A DNA stretch of 64,000 bases from DASYLJ01 sp964432595 (lineage in GTDB: Bacteria > Desulfobacterota > Binatia > DP-6). This document shows, piece after piece, positions 7,467 through 15,526 of this stretch. Numbering within the stretch: the stretch's first letter is position 1; the number at the start of each line of letters is the position of its first letter. Position numbers and translations under genes: made by a program. The stretch is from positions 186,001-250,000 of the forward strand of contig CAYSOF010000001.1 of NCBI GenBank assembly GCA_964432595.1, read 5' to 3'. The notes below the pieces were generated by a model. The model was not told the DNA's origin and searched no databases. It saw only the letters and a program-made list of their open reading frames with translations.

Positions 7467-8884
7467 ACCGGCACCTGGCGGCGCGGCGTGCGCGTCTCGA
7501 CGCAGACCTTGGCGTCGGGCAGCACCTTGTGCGGGTTGGCGCGGTGCTCGGGGTCGAAGACGTCGCGCAGGGTCTTCATGGCATGCAGGTCGTCGGGACC
7601 GAACAGCAGCGGCATCTGCGCGATCTTCTCGACGCCGATCCCGTGCTCGCCGGTGACGCTGCCGCCGAGGGCGACGCAGGCTTCGAGGATCTCCGTGCCC
7701 GCGGCGAGAGCCCGCTCGACCTGGCCGCGGTCGCGCTCGTCGAACAGGATGATCGGATGGATGTTGCCGTCGCCGGCGTGGAAGACGTTGCCGATGCGCA
7801 GCTGATGACGCTCGGCAGCGGCCTTGATGGCGCGCAGGATGTCGGGGACGCGGGTGCGCGGCACCACGCCGTCCTGCGTGCAGTAGTTCGGCGCCAGGCG
7901 GCCGACGGCGCCGAACGCGCGCTTGCGGGCCTTCCACAGCGCGGCACGCTCCACGTCGTCCCGCGCCACGCGCAGCTCGCGGACGCCGTGCGCGCGGCAG
8001 ATCGCCTGCACCCGCTCCATCTGCGGATCGAGGCCGACGGCCGGGCCGTCGAGCTCGACGATCAGGACGGCGCCGGCGTCGGTCGGCAGGCCGATGCGAT
8101 AGGCGGCCTCGACCGCGCCGAGGATCAGCTGGTCCATCATCTCGAGCGCCGCCGGCACAATGCCTGCGCCGATGATGCCCGACACCGCCTCGCTGGCGGC
8201 CTCGACCGATTCGAAGACGGCGAGCAACGTGCGGTACGCCTCGGGCGCGCGCACGAGCCGCAGGGTCGCGCGCGTGACGATGCCGAACGTGCCCTCGGCG
8301 CCGACCACCAGCCCGACGAGATCGTACCCCGGCCGCTGCTCCACGGCGCCACCGAGCCGCACGACCTCGCCCGTCGGCAGGACCAGCTCGACGCCGAGCA
8401 CGTGATTCGTCGTGACGCCGTACTTGAGCGTGTGCGGTCCGCCCGAGTTCTCGGCGACGTTGCCGCCGATGGTGCACGCGGGCTGGCTCGACGGATCGGG
8501 CGCATACAGCAGCCCGTTCGCGGCGACCGCGCGCGTGATCCACGAGTTGACGACGCCGGCCTGCGCGACGATCCGCCGGTTGCGGACGTCGATCGACTCG
8601 ATCCGGGTGAGACGGCTCGTGCAGACCATCACCGGCGCGGCGATCGGAAGCGTCCCGCCGGACAGGCCGGTGCCCGCGCCGCGCGGCACGAACGGCACGC
8701 GGTCGGCGGCGAGCAGACGGATCACCGCGGCGACCTCCTCGGGCGTGCGCGGCAACACGACGATCTCGGGCGTCGCGCGCTCGAGCGTGTAGCCGTCGCA
8801 GTCGTAGACCGCGAGCGCGTCGGGGTGATCGACCACGCCGTCGTCTCCGACCAGGGTCCGGAGTCGCGCCGCCAGACCCGACAT
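7463..8884 (-). CDS. glcD: Glycolate oxidase subunit GlcD (FAD-linked oxidase)
   Basis: A 473-residue FAD-linked oxidase. The FAD domain shows VLPRTPEEVAAVIRLLAADRVPFVPRGAGTGLSGG, PACTIGGNVAENSGGPHTLKYG and GAEGTFGIVTRATLRL; the C-terminal FAD-oxidase domain has the metal-binding HAGDGNIHP and GSVTGEHGIGVEK motifs. It oxidises glycolate (or a similar 2-hydroxy acid) to glyoxylate in the GlcDEF complex. The start MSGLAARLRTLVGDDGV at 8884 lacks a Shine-Dalgarno sequence and is only 7 bases from a TACAAAT element, suggesting a leaderless transcript. D-lactate dehydrogenase activity is the main alternative. Confidence 0.92.
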   Translation of the reverse strand: MSGLAARLRTLVGDDGVVDHPDALAVYDCDGYTLERATPEIVVLPRTPEEVAAVIRLLAADRVPFVPRGAGTGLSGGTLPIAAPVMVCTSRLTRIESIDVRNRRIVAQAGVVNSWITRAVAANGLLYAPDPSSQPACTIGGNVAENSGGPHTLKYGVTTNHVLGVELVLPTGEVVRLGGAVEQRPGYDLVGLVVGAEGTFGIVTRATLRLVRAPEAYRTLLAVFESVEAASEAVSGIIGAGIVPAALEMMDQLILGAVEAAYRIGLPTDAGAVLIVELDGPAVGLDPQMERVQAICRAHGVRELRVARDDVERAALWKARKRAFGAVGRLAPNYCTQDGVVPRTRVPDILRAIKAAAERHQLRIGNVFHAGDGNIHPIILFDERDRGQVERALAAGTEILEACVALGGSVTGEHGIGVEKIAQMPLLFGPDDLHAMKTLRDVFDPEHRANPHKVLPDAKVCVETRTPRRQVPV

Positions 8885-8885
8885 G

Positions 8886-8928
8886 GCGCAATTTGTAGCC
8901 GCGCGGGGCGCTCGTGTACAAATCGCGC
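8886..8928. promoter_or_regulatory. Symmetric divergent promoter between glcD and mltA
   Basis: GCGCAATTTGTA (8886-8897) and TACAAATCGCGC (8917-8928) form a 12-bp inverted repeat with one mismatch. Each TACAAAT arm resembles a -10 element, and the opposite arm read as TTTGTA/TTGTAS lies 18 bases upstream in the -35 position. Start sites would fall almost on the glcD ATG (8884) and, rightward, near the alternative mltA GTG (8932). Assignment is by motif and geometry only. Confidence 0.45.
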
Positions 8929-9993
8929 CCGGTGCGGACGGCGACGAGGTGGTGGATCGGGGTCGCATGCCTGGTCCTGTCGGCGGGCTGCGGGCCGAAG
9001 CAGCCGGTCGGCCCGCTGATCCCCGTCGAGCCGGACGACCTTCCCGACTTCACCGACGACCTCGACATGGCGTCGCTGCGGGTGGCGGTCGAGCGCACGA
9101 TGCCGCGGTGGGCCGCGGCCGGCGACGCCGACAGCACCATGGCGGCGTCGCGCCTCCTCGACGCGATCGCGCGCGGCGCGGAGGGCGACGGGCGTCGGGT
9201 CGCGGTGGCGGTGGCCTACGAGGTCCAGCAGCTCCGCGACCCGCTGCTCATGACGTCGTACTACGAGCCGGAGTTGCGCGGCCGTTCGAGGCCGGACGCG
9301 GTCTTCCGCTACCCGATCTACGCCAAGCCGCCGAACCTCACGGAGGAGAAGCGCGACGGTCAGAAGGTCGTCGGCCGCCGCCTGCCCGACGGCACGCTGG
9401 CGCCCTATCCGTCGCGCGCGGAAATCGACGCCGGCGCGCTCGTCGGGCGCGGCCTCGAGCTGGCGTGGACGGACGATCCGTTGCGCCTCTTCCTGCTGCA
9501 CGTGCAGGGCTCGGGCCGCCTCCGCATGGACGACGGCCGGGTGCTGCCGATCATGTTCGCCGCGACGAACGGCCGGCCGTACACGGCGCTCGCGAAGGTC
9601 CTCATGGACGAGGGCCTCCTCACCCGCGAGGAGGCCACCATCCCCGGCATCAAGCGCGTGATGGCGACGCTGCAACCCGAGGAGCAGGCGGCGTTCATGG
9701 CGCGCAACGAGCGCTACACGTTCTTCCGGATCGGCAAGGGCGGCGTCATCGGCAGCCTCGGCGTCGAGCTGACGCCGGGACGCTCGATCGCCGCCGATCC
9801 GGCCCTGATCCCGCCGGGCAGCATGGTCTACCTGGTCACCGACAAGGCGCGGCGGTTCGTCGTCGTGCAGGACACCGGCGGCGCCATCAAGGGCGCGCAC
9901 GTCGACCTGTTCGTCGGGCCGGGCGAGGCCGCCGAGGCGTTCGCGGGCGAAGCGCGCGAGCGCGGAACGCTCTACCTGCTGACGCCCCGTTAA
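8914..9993 (+). CDS. mltA: Membrane-bound lytic murein transglycosylase A (MltA)
   Basis: About 359 residues. A lipoprotein signal WWIGVACLVLSAGC (lipobox L-S-A-G-C) is followed by the MltA barrel (LLMTSYYEPELRGR, FRYPIYAKPPNL) and the 3D domain with FLLHVQGSGRLRMDDGR, MFAATNGRPY and VVVQDTGGAIKGAHVDLFVG, which includes the catalytic Asp of the DTGGAIKG region. It cleaves peptidoglycan glycan strands at the outer-membrane side. The GTG at 8914 gives the longest product; a GTG at 8932 also gives a complete signal peptide and would fit the promoter described here. The 3' end overlaps the convergent SDR gene by 4 bases. Confidence 0.93.
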   Translation: MYKSRPVRTATRWWIGVACLVLSAGCGPKQPVGPLIPVEPDDLPDFTDDLDMASLRVAVERTMPRWAAAGDADSTMAASRLLDAIARGAEGDGRRVAVAVAYEVQQLRDPLLMTSYYEPELRGRSRPDAVFRYPIYAKPPNLTEEKRDGQKVVGRRLPDGTLAPYPSRAEIDAGALVGRGLELAWTDDPLRLFLLHVQGSGRLRMDDGRVLPIMFAATNGRPYTALAKVLMDEGLLTREEATIPGIKRVMATLQPEEQAAFMARNERYTFFRIGKGGVIGSLGVELTPGRSIAADPALIPPGSMVYLVTDKARRFVVVQDTGGAIKGAHVDLFVGPGEAAEAFAGEARERGTLYLLTPR

Positions 9994-10775
9994 CCGGCGA
10001 GACGGCCGCGCATCGCCGCGGCGGTGAGACGCGCCAGGCTCGCCCGCGGCGCGAGGCGCATCAGCACCGTCCCGACGTTGTTCAGCACGCCGTTCACGAC
10101 GACGCCCGACACGTCGGCCGAGCGCACGGCCTCGTCGGCGACGGTCTCGGCCGACTGCCAGGCGAACGACGGCACCTGGCTGGCGTCGATCGACGCTTTC
10201 TCCTGGAACTCGGTCCGGGTGAACCCGGGGCACACGCACACGACGTTGACCCCGGTGCCCTGGAGCTCGACGACCATCGCTTCGGACCAGGAGATGAGGA
10301 AGGCCTTCGTCGCGCCGTAGGTCGAGGAGTAGGGCGTGGGCCCGTAGCCGGCCACCGACGCCACGTGCATGACGACGCCGCGACCGCGCCGCACCATGCC
10401 GGGAAGGATCCGGCCGGTCAGCTCGACGGGCACCTTCACGTTCAGGCGGATCTCCTCGAGCTCGCGCGCGATCGGCATGCGGTCGAAGCGGCCCGCCGTG
10501 CCGAAGCCGGCGTTGTTGATGAGCCAATCGACCTGCAGCTCGCGGCGCTCGAGGTCCTCGGCGAGCCGAGTCGGGGCGCCGGGCGCCAGGAGGTCGGTGG
10601 CGACGACGTCGACACGGATCGCATGGCGGTCCTGCAGCTCGTGGGCGAGCGCTTCCAGGCGATCGATCCGTCGCGCCACGAGCACCAAGTCGCGCCGGTC
10701 GCGCGCGAGACGTCGTGCGAGCGCTTCGCCGATGCCGCTCGACGCGCCGGTGACCAGGACGACGGATCTGGCCAT
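9990..10775 (-). CDS. Short-chain dehydrogenase/reductase
   Basis: A 261-residue classical SDR: Rossmann TGASSGIG at residues 9-16, NNAG in INNAGFGTAGRFD, a catalytic Ser in VASVAGYGPTPYSSTYGATKA with the YxxxK motif, and CPGFTRTEF after it. It resembles the DltE/YqjQ branch acting on unknown ketones or alcohols. ATG at 10775 is preferred because AGGAGG lies 7 bases upstream; a GTG two codons earlier overlaps the stop of the upstream SDR. The two SDRs are about half identical by eye and look like a tandem duplication. Confidence 0.88.
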   Translation of the reverse strand: MARSVVLVTGASSGIGEALARRLARDRRDLVLVARRIDRLEALAHELQDRHAIRVDVVATDLLAPGAPTRLAEDLERRELQVDWLINNAGFGTAGRFDRMPIARELEEIRLNVKVPVELTGRILPGMVRRGRGVVMHVASVAGYGPTPYSSTYGATKAFLISWSEAMVVELQGTGVNVVCVCPGFTRTEFQEKASIDASQVPSFAWQSAETVADEAVRSADVSGVVVNGVLNNVGTVLMRLAPRASLARLTAAAMRGRLAG

Positions 10776-10777
10776 CG

Positions 10778-11560
10778 TCACGCCTCCTGGGGCTTGATGA
10801 GCCCAGCCGCAACGCGCGTCACGATCGAGCGCGGGACGAACTTGAGGGTGTTGATCATCATCTTGTTGATGACGCCGTTCACGACGACGGCACCCTTGCC
10901 GACCGCCCGCACGGCCTCGTCGGCGACCTCGTCGGCGGTCTGCCAGGCGATGCTCGGCACGTCGCTGACGTCGACGTGGGCCGTCTCCTGGAACTCGGTG
11001 CGGGTGACGCCGGGGCAGACGCAGAGCACCTCGACGCCCGTACCCGCGAGCTCCGCCGCGATGCCCTCGGAGAACGTCAGCACGAACGCCTTCGTCGCAG
11101 TGTACGTCGCCATGAACGGGCTCGGCAGGTAGCCGCCGACGGACGAGACGTTCATCACGACGCCGCGCTTGCGGCGCACCATGCCGGGCACGAAGCGGCC
11201 GGTCAGCTCGACCAGGGCGTCGACGTTGAGTGCGATCTGCTCCAGCTCGCGCTCGACCGGCAGCTCGTGGAACCGTCCGACGGTGCCGAAGCCGGCGTTG
11301 TTGACGAGCCAGTCGACGACGAGACCGCGGCCTTCGACCTCCGCGGCGAGCGTCGCGACGGCGTTCGGCTGCACGAGGTCCGCGGCGATGACGTGCGCGT
11401 TCACCTCGTGCGCGGTGCGGATCTCCGCGGCGAGCTTCTCCAGCCGGTCGGCGCGCCGCGCGACGAGCGCGACGTTGCGGCCGTCGCGCGCGAGCCGTCG
11501 GGCCAGGGCTTCGCCGATGCCGCTGGACGCGCCGGTGACGAGTGCGATGTCCTCCGCCAT
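10778..11560 (-). CDS. Short-chain dehydrogenase/reductase, tandem paralogue
   Basis: A 260-residue SDR very similar to its downstream neighbour: TGASSGIGEALARRLARDGRN, NNAGFGTVGRFHELPVEREL, SSVGGYLPSPFMATYTATKAFV (YxxxK) and CVCPGVTRTEFQETA. The start at 11560 (MAEDIALVTG) has GGAGG five bases upstream. Translationally linked to the next SDR by overlap at 10778-10781. Substrate unknown; the two copies may form heteromers or have diverged in specificity. Confidence 0.88.
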   Translation of the reverse strand: MAEDIALVTGASSGIGEALARRLARDGRNVALVARRADRLEKLAAEIRTAHEVNAHVIAADLVQPNAVATLAAEVEGRGLVVDWLVNNAGFGTVGRFHELPVERELEQIALNVDALVELTGRFVPGMVRRKRGVVMNVSSVGGYLPSPFMATYTATKAFVLTFSEGIAAELAGTGVEVLCVCPGVTRTEFQETAHVDVSDVPSIAWQTADEVADEAVRAVGKGAVVVNGVINKMMINTLKFVPRSIVTRVAAGLIKPQEA

Positions 11561-11638
11561 GGATCCTCCGGCAGCGCGGTTACCACGTCGCTTCGGGCGT
11601 TGACAGTATGGTCCGGACGGGCCATCACGAGCCCGCTC

Positions 11639-12106
11639 ATGGCGAACCTGACCCCTCCCGAGTTCACCGAAGCCATCACGCTCCTCTCCGGCCACTTCGG
11701 CCTCGAGCGCCTGCGCGACCGCATGGCGGCGATGAAGGCGTTCACCACCCGGCGCGGCATGAACACGCCGCAGGCGCTCGCCGAACGCGTCTACCGGCTC
11801 TCGGGCGGCCTGCGGCTGCAGTCCGTGCCGACGTTCGCGTTCACGGCCCTCTGGGGCGAGATGCTCACCGCGAAGCTCGGCGAGGAGGGCGAGAAGAAGC
11901 TCGAGGAGCTCGCTGAAAAGGTGAATGCCTGCCTGACCGAGCAGGAGACGCTGGCCCCCGGCAAAGAGGCCGAGGTCGACGCCGCCCTCGACGCGTACCG
12001 CGCGGCCCTCGCCGAAGGGGCGGGCGCCGAGATCGCGCGGCTCGACATGCTGCTGAAGGCCGTCCCCGACGTGGCGCAGCGGCTGCGGGGCACGCCCGCC
12101 AGCTGA
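11639..12106 (+). CDS. Conserved hypothetical protein, helical
   Basis: A 155-residue protein I do not recognise. It has no signal peptide or membrane segment. The N-terminal half ([31 protein letters not shown]) and the middle ([22 protein letters not shown]) look strongly helical and charged, with one Cys. It is read divergently from the SDR pair and lies 5 bases upstream of an FAD-dependent oxidoreductase, so the two are probably one transcript. Confidence 0.6.
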   Translation: MANLTPPEFTEAITLLSGHFGLERLRDRMAAMKAFTTRRGMNTPQALAERVYRLSGGLRLQSVPTFAFTALWGEMLTAKLGEEGEKKLEELAEKVNACLTEQETLAPGKEAEVDAALDAYRAALAEGAGAEIARLDMLLKAVPDVAQRLRGTPAS

Positions 12107-12111
12107 GCGCG

Positions 12112-13425
12112 ATGGCCGCCGGCAGCATCGTCCTCCCCGAGGAGCGCGTGCCGGTCGCCATGGAGGCCGACCTCGTCGTCGTGGGCGGCGGCTCGGCCGG
12201 AATGGCCGCCGCCGTCACGGCGGCGCGCCTCGGGCTGCGCACGGTGCTCGTCGAGGAGGCGCCGTTCCTCGGCGGGATGTCGACGGGCGCCTGCGTCGGC
12301 ACGTTCTGCGGGTTCTACCAGCGCGCGCCGAACGGCGACCTCGTCCGCATCGTCGGCGGGTTCGCCGCCGAGGTGATGGACCGGCTGGCGTCGTCGGGAC
12401 AGTGCTACGGCCCGGTGCCGTTCAAGACGACGGCTGCGGTGCCCTACGTGCCGTGGGCGCTGAAGCGGCTCTACGACGACATGGTGCGCGCGGCGCCGTC
12501 GCTGACGGTGCTGCTGCACGCGCGCTTCTTGCACGCCGTCGTGCGCGACGGAACGATCGACGCGGTCACCGTGGCGACGCGGTCCGGCCACGTCGCGCTG
12601 CGGGCGCGGACGTTCGTCGACGCCAGCGGCGACGCCGTCGTCGCGCAGGCCGCCGGCGCACCGGTCGAGCGCGGCGAGACCCTGCAGTACCCGTCGATGA
12701 TGTTCTACATGCAGCACGTCGACCTCGAGCGCGCGCTGCCGGCGATCTTCGGTCTCAGCGATCTGCTCGACGCGCACTACGCCGCCGAGGGACTGCCGCG
12801 CCGCTCGGGCAACGTCATCCCGACGGGACGGCCCGGTGAGGTGCTCGTCGCGATGAGCCGCGTCGCCATCGACGGACACGCCGTCGACGGCGCAGATGCG
12901 CGCGAGCTCGGGCTGGGCGAGATGCTCGGCCGCGAGCAGGCGGAGCGTTGCGGCGAGTTCCTGCGCGCGCGTCTGCCGGGCTTCGAGGAGGCGTTCGTCT
13001 CCGACGCGGCACCGCGGCTCGGTATCCGCGAGACGCGGCGGATCGTCGGCCGCTACCGGCTGACCGAAGACGACGTGCTCGGCGGACGGCGCTTCGACGA
13101 CGGCATCTGCCGCGCCGCCTGGCCGATCGAGCTGCACGTCGACGACGGGCGTACGGAGTGGCGCTTCCTCGACGACGGCGTCTGGTACGGCGTACCGTTC
13201 CGCAGCCTGCTGCCGGAGCGGATCGCGAACCTCGCCGTCGTCGGCCGCTGCCTCGCGGCCAGCCGCGAAGCCTTCGCGTCGGCGCGTGTCATCGGGCCCT
13301 GCATGGCGGAAGGACAGGCCGCGGCGACCGCCGCCTTCGTTGCGCGGGACGACGGTGTGGCCGTGTCGGACGTCGATGCGGAGGCGCTTCGCCGTCGGCT
13401 GAGCGCACAGGGTGTGCCGTTGTGA
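12112..13425 (+). CDS. FAD-dependent oxidoreductase
   Basis: A 437-residue protein with an N-terminal dinucleotide fold [23 protein letters not shown], then [23 protein letters not shown], the FAD_oxidored family start, and [22 protein letters not shown] in the middle. The C-terminal block [36 protein letters not shown] closes the FAD site. Family members are flavoproteins of mostly unknown substrate; some resemble thiazole synthase or fumarate-reductase-like enzymes. It follows the helical hypothetical gene closely. No iron-sulfur motif is present. Confidence 0.82.
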   Translation: MAAGSIVLPEERVPVAMEADLVVVGGGSAGMAAAVTAARLGLRTVLVEEAPFLGGMSTGACVGTFCGFYQRAPNGDLVRIVGGFAAEVMDRLASSGQCYGPVPFKTTAAVPYVPWALKRLYDDMVRAAPSLTVLLHARFLHAVVRDGTIDAVTVATRSGHVALRARTFVDASGDAVVAQAAGAPVERGETLQYPSMMFYMQHVDLERALPAIFGLSDLLDAHYAAEGLPRRSGNVIPTGRPGEVLVAMSRVAIDGHAVDGADARELGLGEMLGREQAERCGEFLRARLPGFEEAFVSDAAPRLGIRETRRIVGRYRLTEDDVLGGRRFDDGICRAAWPIELHVDDGRTEWRFLDDGVWYGVPFRSLLPERIANLAVVGRCLAASREAFASARVIGPCMAEGQAAATAAFVARDDGVAVSDVDAEALRRRLSAQGVPL

Positions 13426-13491
13426 ACAACCGTCTTGTATAGCCCCCAGTCGCTAGGTACCGTGCGCGCGAAGGGTGGAAAGGTACCGATA

Positions 13492-14550
13492 ATGCGAGCA
13501 GCGGCGATGGTGGTGATGCTCCTGGCGGCGGCCGTGGGTCAGGCGCGCGCGGAGTACGCAGAGGAAACGTTCTTCGCGAAGGCCATCCCGACCTACACGA
13601 TTCCCACGCCGGCGCCCGGCAGCGTGGCTCCCGTCATCGGCAAGGTGCAGGTCTACCGCGTCCGCAAGGGCGACACGCTGATGGACCTCGCTCGACTCTA
13701 CAGCCTCGGCTACAACGAGATCGTCGAGGCGAATCCCGATCTCGATCCGTGGGTGCCGCCGATCGGCGCCACCATCCTGCTGCCGACGGAGTGGGTGCTG
13801 CCGTGCTGCGACTACACCGGGATCGTCGTCAACATCCCGGAGATGCGGCTGTTCTTCTACCGTCCGGGTCCCGACGGCACGACCGTCGTCCACACGTTCC
13901 CGGTGGGGCTCGGACGCGACGAGTGGCGAACGCCGAGCGGGCGCTTCAGGGTCTCGGGCAAGACCGTCAATCCGCAGTGGAACATCCCCGAGTCCATCCG
14001 CAAGGAACACATCGAGGAGCGCGGCGACGCCCGCACCTTCATCCCCGGCGGCGATCCCGACAACCCCCTCGGCAAGCATCGCATCGAGCTGACGCTGCCG
14101 ATGTACCGCATCCACGGCACCAACATACCGTGGGGCGTCGGCATGCAGGTGAGCCACGGCTGCATCCGGCTCTATCCGGAGGACATCGAGCGACTGTTCC
14201 CGATGGTGCCGATCGGCGTGCCCGGCGAGTTCACGTATCAGACCGTCAAGATCGGCGAGCGCGACGGCCAGCTGTACGCCGAAGCGCATCAGGACATCTA
14301 CGGCTATACGCCCGCGCTCTTCCGTGAGAGCTGGTCGATCATCGAGCGGCGAGGCCTCTCCGCGTCGGTGGACCAGAAGAAGCTCGAGAGCGGGCTGCAG
14401 GACGCCGGCGGCATGCCGTTCCCGATCTCAGGAGCGAGCGCCGGGCAGGGCGTTCCGCCGGCGACGCCGCCTCCGGGCACCAGCGCCAGGACGATCAGCC
14501 ATGATCAGTCACCTTCGGCTCCGAACGTCCACCAAGCGCGAGCTGATTGA
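13492..14550 (+). CDS. LysM domain L,D-transpeptidase
   Basis: A 352-residue exported protein: a signal peptide (MRAAAMVVMLLAAAVGQARA), a LysM domain (VYRVRKGDTLMDLARLYSLGYNEIVEANPDLDPW), and a YkuD catalytic domain with HGTNIPWGVGMQ and SHGCIRLYPEDIE, giving the catalytic Cys with its upstream His. It makes 3-3 cross-links or attaches proteins to peptidoglycan in the periplasm. A proline-rich tail follows. The start at 13492 gives the clean signal peptide; a longer start at 13435 would place it internally. The 3' end overlaps the YjbQ-like gene by 50 bases. Confidence 0.92.
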   Translation: MRAAAMVVMLLAAAVGQARAEYAEETFFAKAIPTYTIPTPAPGSVAPVIGKVQVYRVRKGDTLMDLARLYSLGYNEIVEANPDLDPWVPPIGATILLPTEWVLPCCDYTGIVVNIPEMRLFFYRPGPDGTTVVHTFPVGLGRDEWRTPSGRFRVSGKTVNPQWNIPESIRKEHIEERGDARTFIPGGDPDNPLGKHRIELTLPMYRIHGTNIPWGVGMQVSHGCIRLYPEDIERLFPMVPIGVPGEFTYQTVKIGERDGQLYAEAHQDIYGYTPALFRESWSIIERRGLSASVDQKKLESGLQDAGGMPFPISGASAGQGVPPATPPPGTSARTISHDQSPSAPNVHQARAD

Positions 14551-14896
14551 TCTGACGTCGCAGGTCGCCGACGTCGTGGCCCAGGCCGGGCTCGACGAGG
14601 CGCTCTGCAACGTCTACGTGCCGCACGCGACCGCGGCGATCGTCATCAACGAGAACGACGACCCCAACGTGTGCATCGACGTGCTCGACCTGCTCGATCG
14701 CCTCGTGCCCGCAGGAGTCTGGCGCCACGATCGCGTCGACGGCAACGCCGCGGCGCACATCCAGGCGACGATCCTCGGGCCCGGGGAAACCATCCCCGTC
14801 CGGCAGGGCCGGCTGCTTCTCGGTCGATGGCAGGCGGTGATGCTGGTGGAGCTCGACGGCCCGCGCGAGCGGGACGTCGTCATCACCGTTCGGTAG
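14501..14896 (+). CDS. YjbQ/UPF0047 family protein
   Basis: A 131-residue protein with the UPF0047 pattern: CNVYVPHATAAIVINENDDP near residue 43, GNAAAHIQATILGPGETIPV, and LLLGRWQAVMLVELDGPRERDVVITV at the end. The conserved His residues (PHAT, AAAHIQ) match the trimeric family, for which a secondary thiamine-phosphate synthase activity has been described; physiological role is unclear. It starts inside the last 50 bases of the transpeptidase gene in another frame. Convergent with the next gene, 6 bases away. Confidence 0.88.
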   Translation: MISHLRLRTSTKRELIDLTSQVADVVAQAGLDEALCNVYVPHATAAIVINENDDPNVCIDVLDLLDRLVPAGVWRHDRVDGNAAAHIQATILGPGETIPVRQGRLLLGRWQAVMLVELDGPRERDVVITVR

Positions 14897-14902
14897 ATCT
14901 AC

Positions 14903-15328
14903 CTAGGCAGTCGCTTCGCGAAGGCCCGGAACCTCGCCCTCGGGGACGAGGTCGACGACCTTCATGCGATGCGCACTGATCCCGCGATCGCGCCATTCGC
15001 GGAGTCCGCGCCGGACGTAGTCGGCGTTGATCTCGAGCGTGTCGCAGATGTTCTCGAACGAGAACAACCAGCTGCGATCCGCCGAGAGCACCCACTCGCG
15101 GGACTCCTCGAACATCTGCCTGCCCCGCGGATCCCGGGCATGGGCGTACTTTTGATAGCAGTCGATCGCATCTTCCAGCACGGCGAGCATGAGGAGCCGC
15201 TCACGCTCTAAGCCGCCTGCACGCCGAAAAGCCGCGAAATACTGCGCCGGTAGGAGAACGTCGGGTTCGAACAATCCAGCCAACCTATCGTGTCCGCCCG
15301 AGAGCCCCCGCTTACCTTTTGCAACCAT
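14903..15328 (-). CDS. Uncharacterised protein, paralogue of 59268-59732
   Basis: A 141-residue soluble protein of unknown function. It shares an aligned core with the product at 59268-59732: LLPAQYF / VLPSQFF, then MLAVLEDAI..YQKYA / MLAVLEDAV..FQKYV, then W.FSFENICDTLEINADYVRRGLREW / WPFSFGNICNALGLDVAYMRRGLRTW. The last block, about 25 residues, looks like a helix-turn-helix or similar helical DNA/RNA-contact module. ATG at 15328 is chosen because GGAGGGG is just upstream; a GTG at 15340 is possible. No function is assigned. Confidence 0.7.
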   Translation of the reverse strand: MVAKGKRGLSGGHDRLAGLFEPDVLLPAQYFAAFRRAGGLERERLLMLAVLEDAIDCYQKYAHARDPRGRQMFEESREWVLSADRSWLFSFENICDTLEINADYVRRGLREWRDRGISAHRMKVVDLVPEGEVPGLREATA

Positions 15329-15442
15329 CTTCCCCTCCACACTCCACGCCGCGCTGGGCTGGAGTCCACATCCGGTGGGATCGGCGGAACAGCCCAGTCT
15401 GTTACCATCCCCCCAGTTGCAAAAGAACCCGTCCTCGCAATG

Positions 15443-15472
15443 AAAACGCTTGGACCCTGAAATTAGGGCTCC
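15443..15472 (-). terminator. Candidate intrinsic terminator downstream of the glutamate-cysteine ligase gene
   Basis: On the minus strand a 7-bp stem with one bulged base (GGAGCCCT paired to AGGGTCC, 15452-15472) is followed after a few bases by TTTT (15443-15446). It lies about 55 bases past the ligase stop and upstream of the small uncharacterised gene. The rest of 15329-15526 is noticeably A+T-rich for this window and probably also carries the promoter of that small gene; I could not pick a convincing -10/-35 pair. Confidence 0.4.
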
Positions 15473-15526
15473 TTATCGCGCCATTTCCAAAAAAGCAAGA
15501 TGGAAAAACGATGTCGGCGCGGTGCG

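Noticed and set aside
9990..11560. SDR pair as broken duplicate or pseudogene
   Set aside because: Both have intact catalytic YxxxK, Rossmann motif and length, so both appear functional.
11595..11640. TTGACA upstream of the helical hypothetical gene
   Set aside because: No -10 at the right distance, and the sequence is only about 35 bases from the ATG; left as chance.
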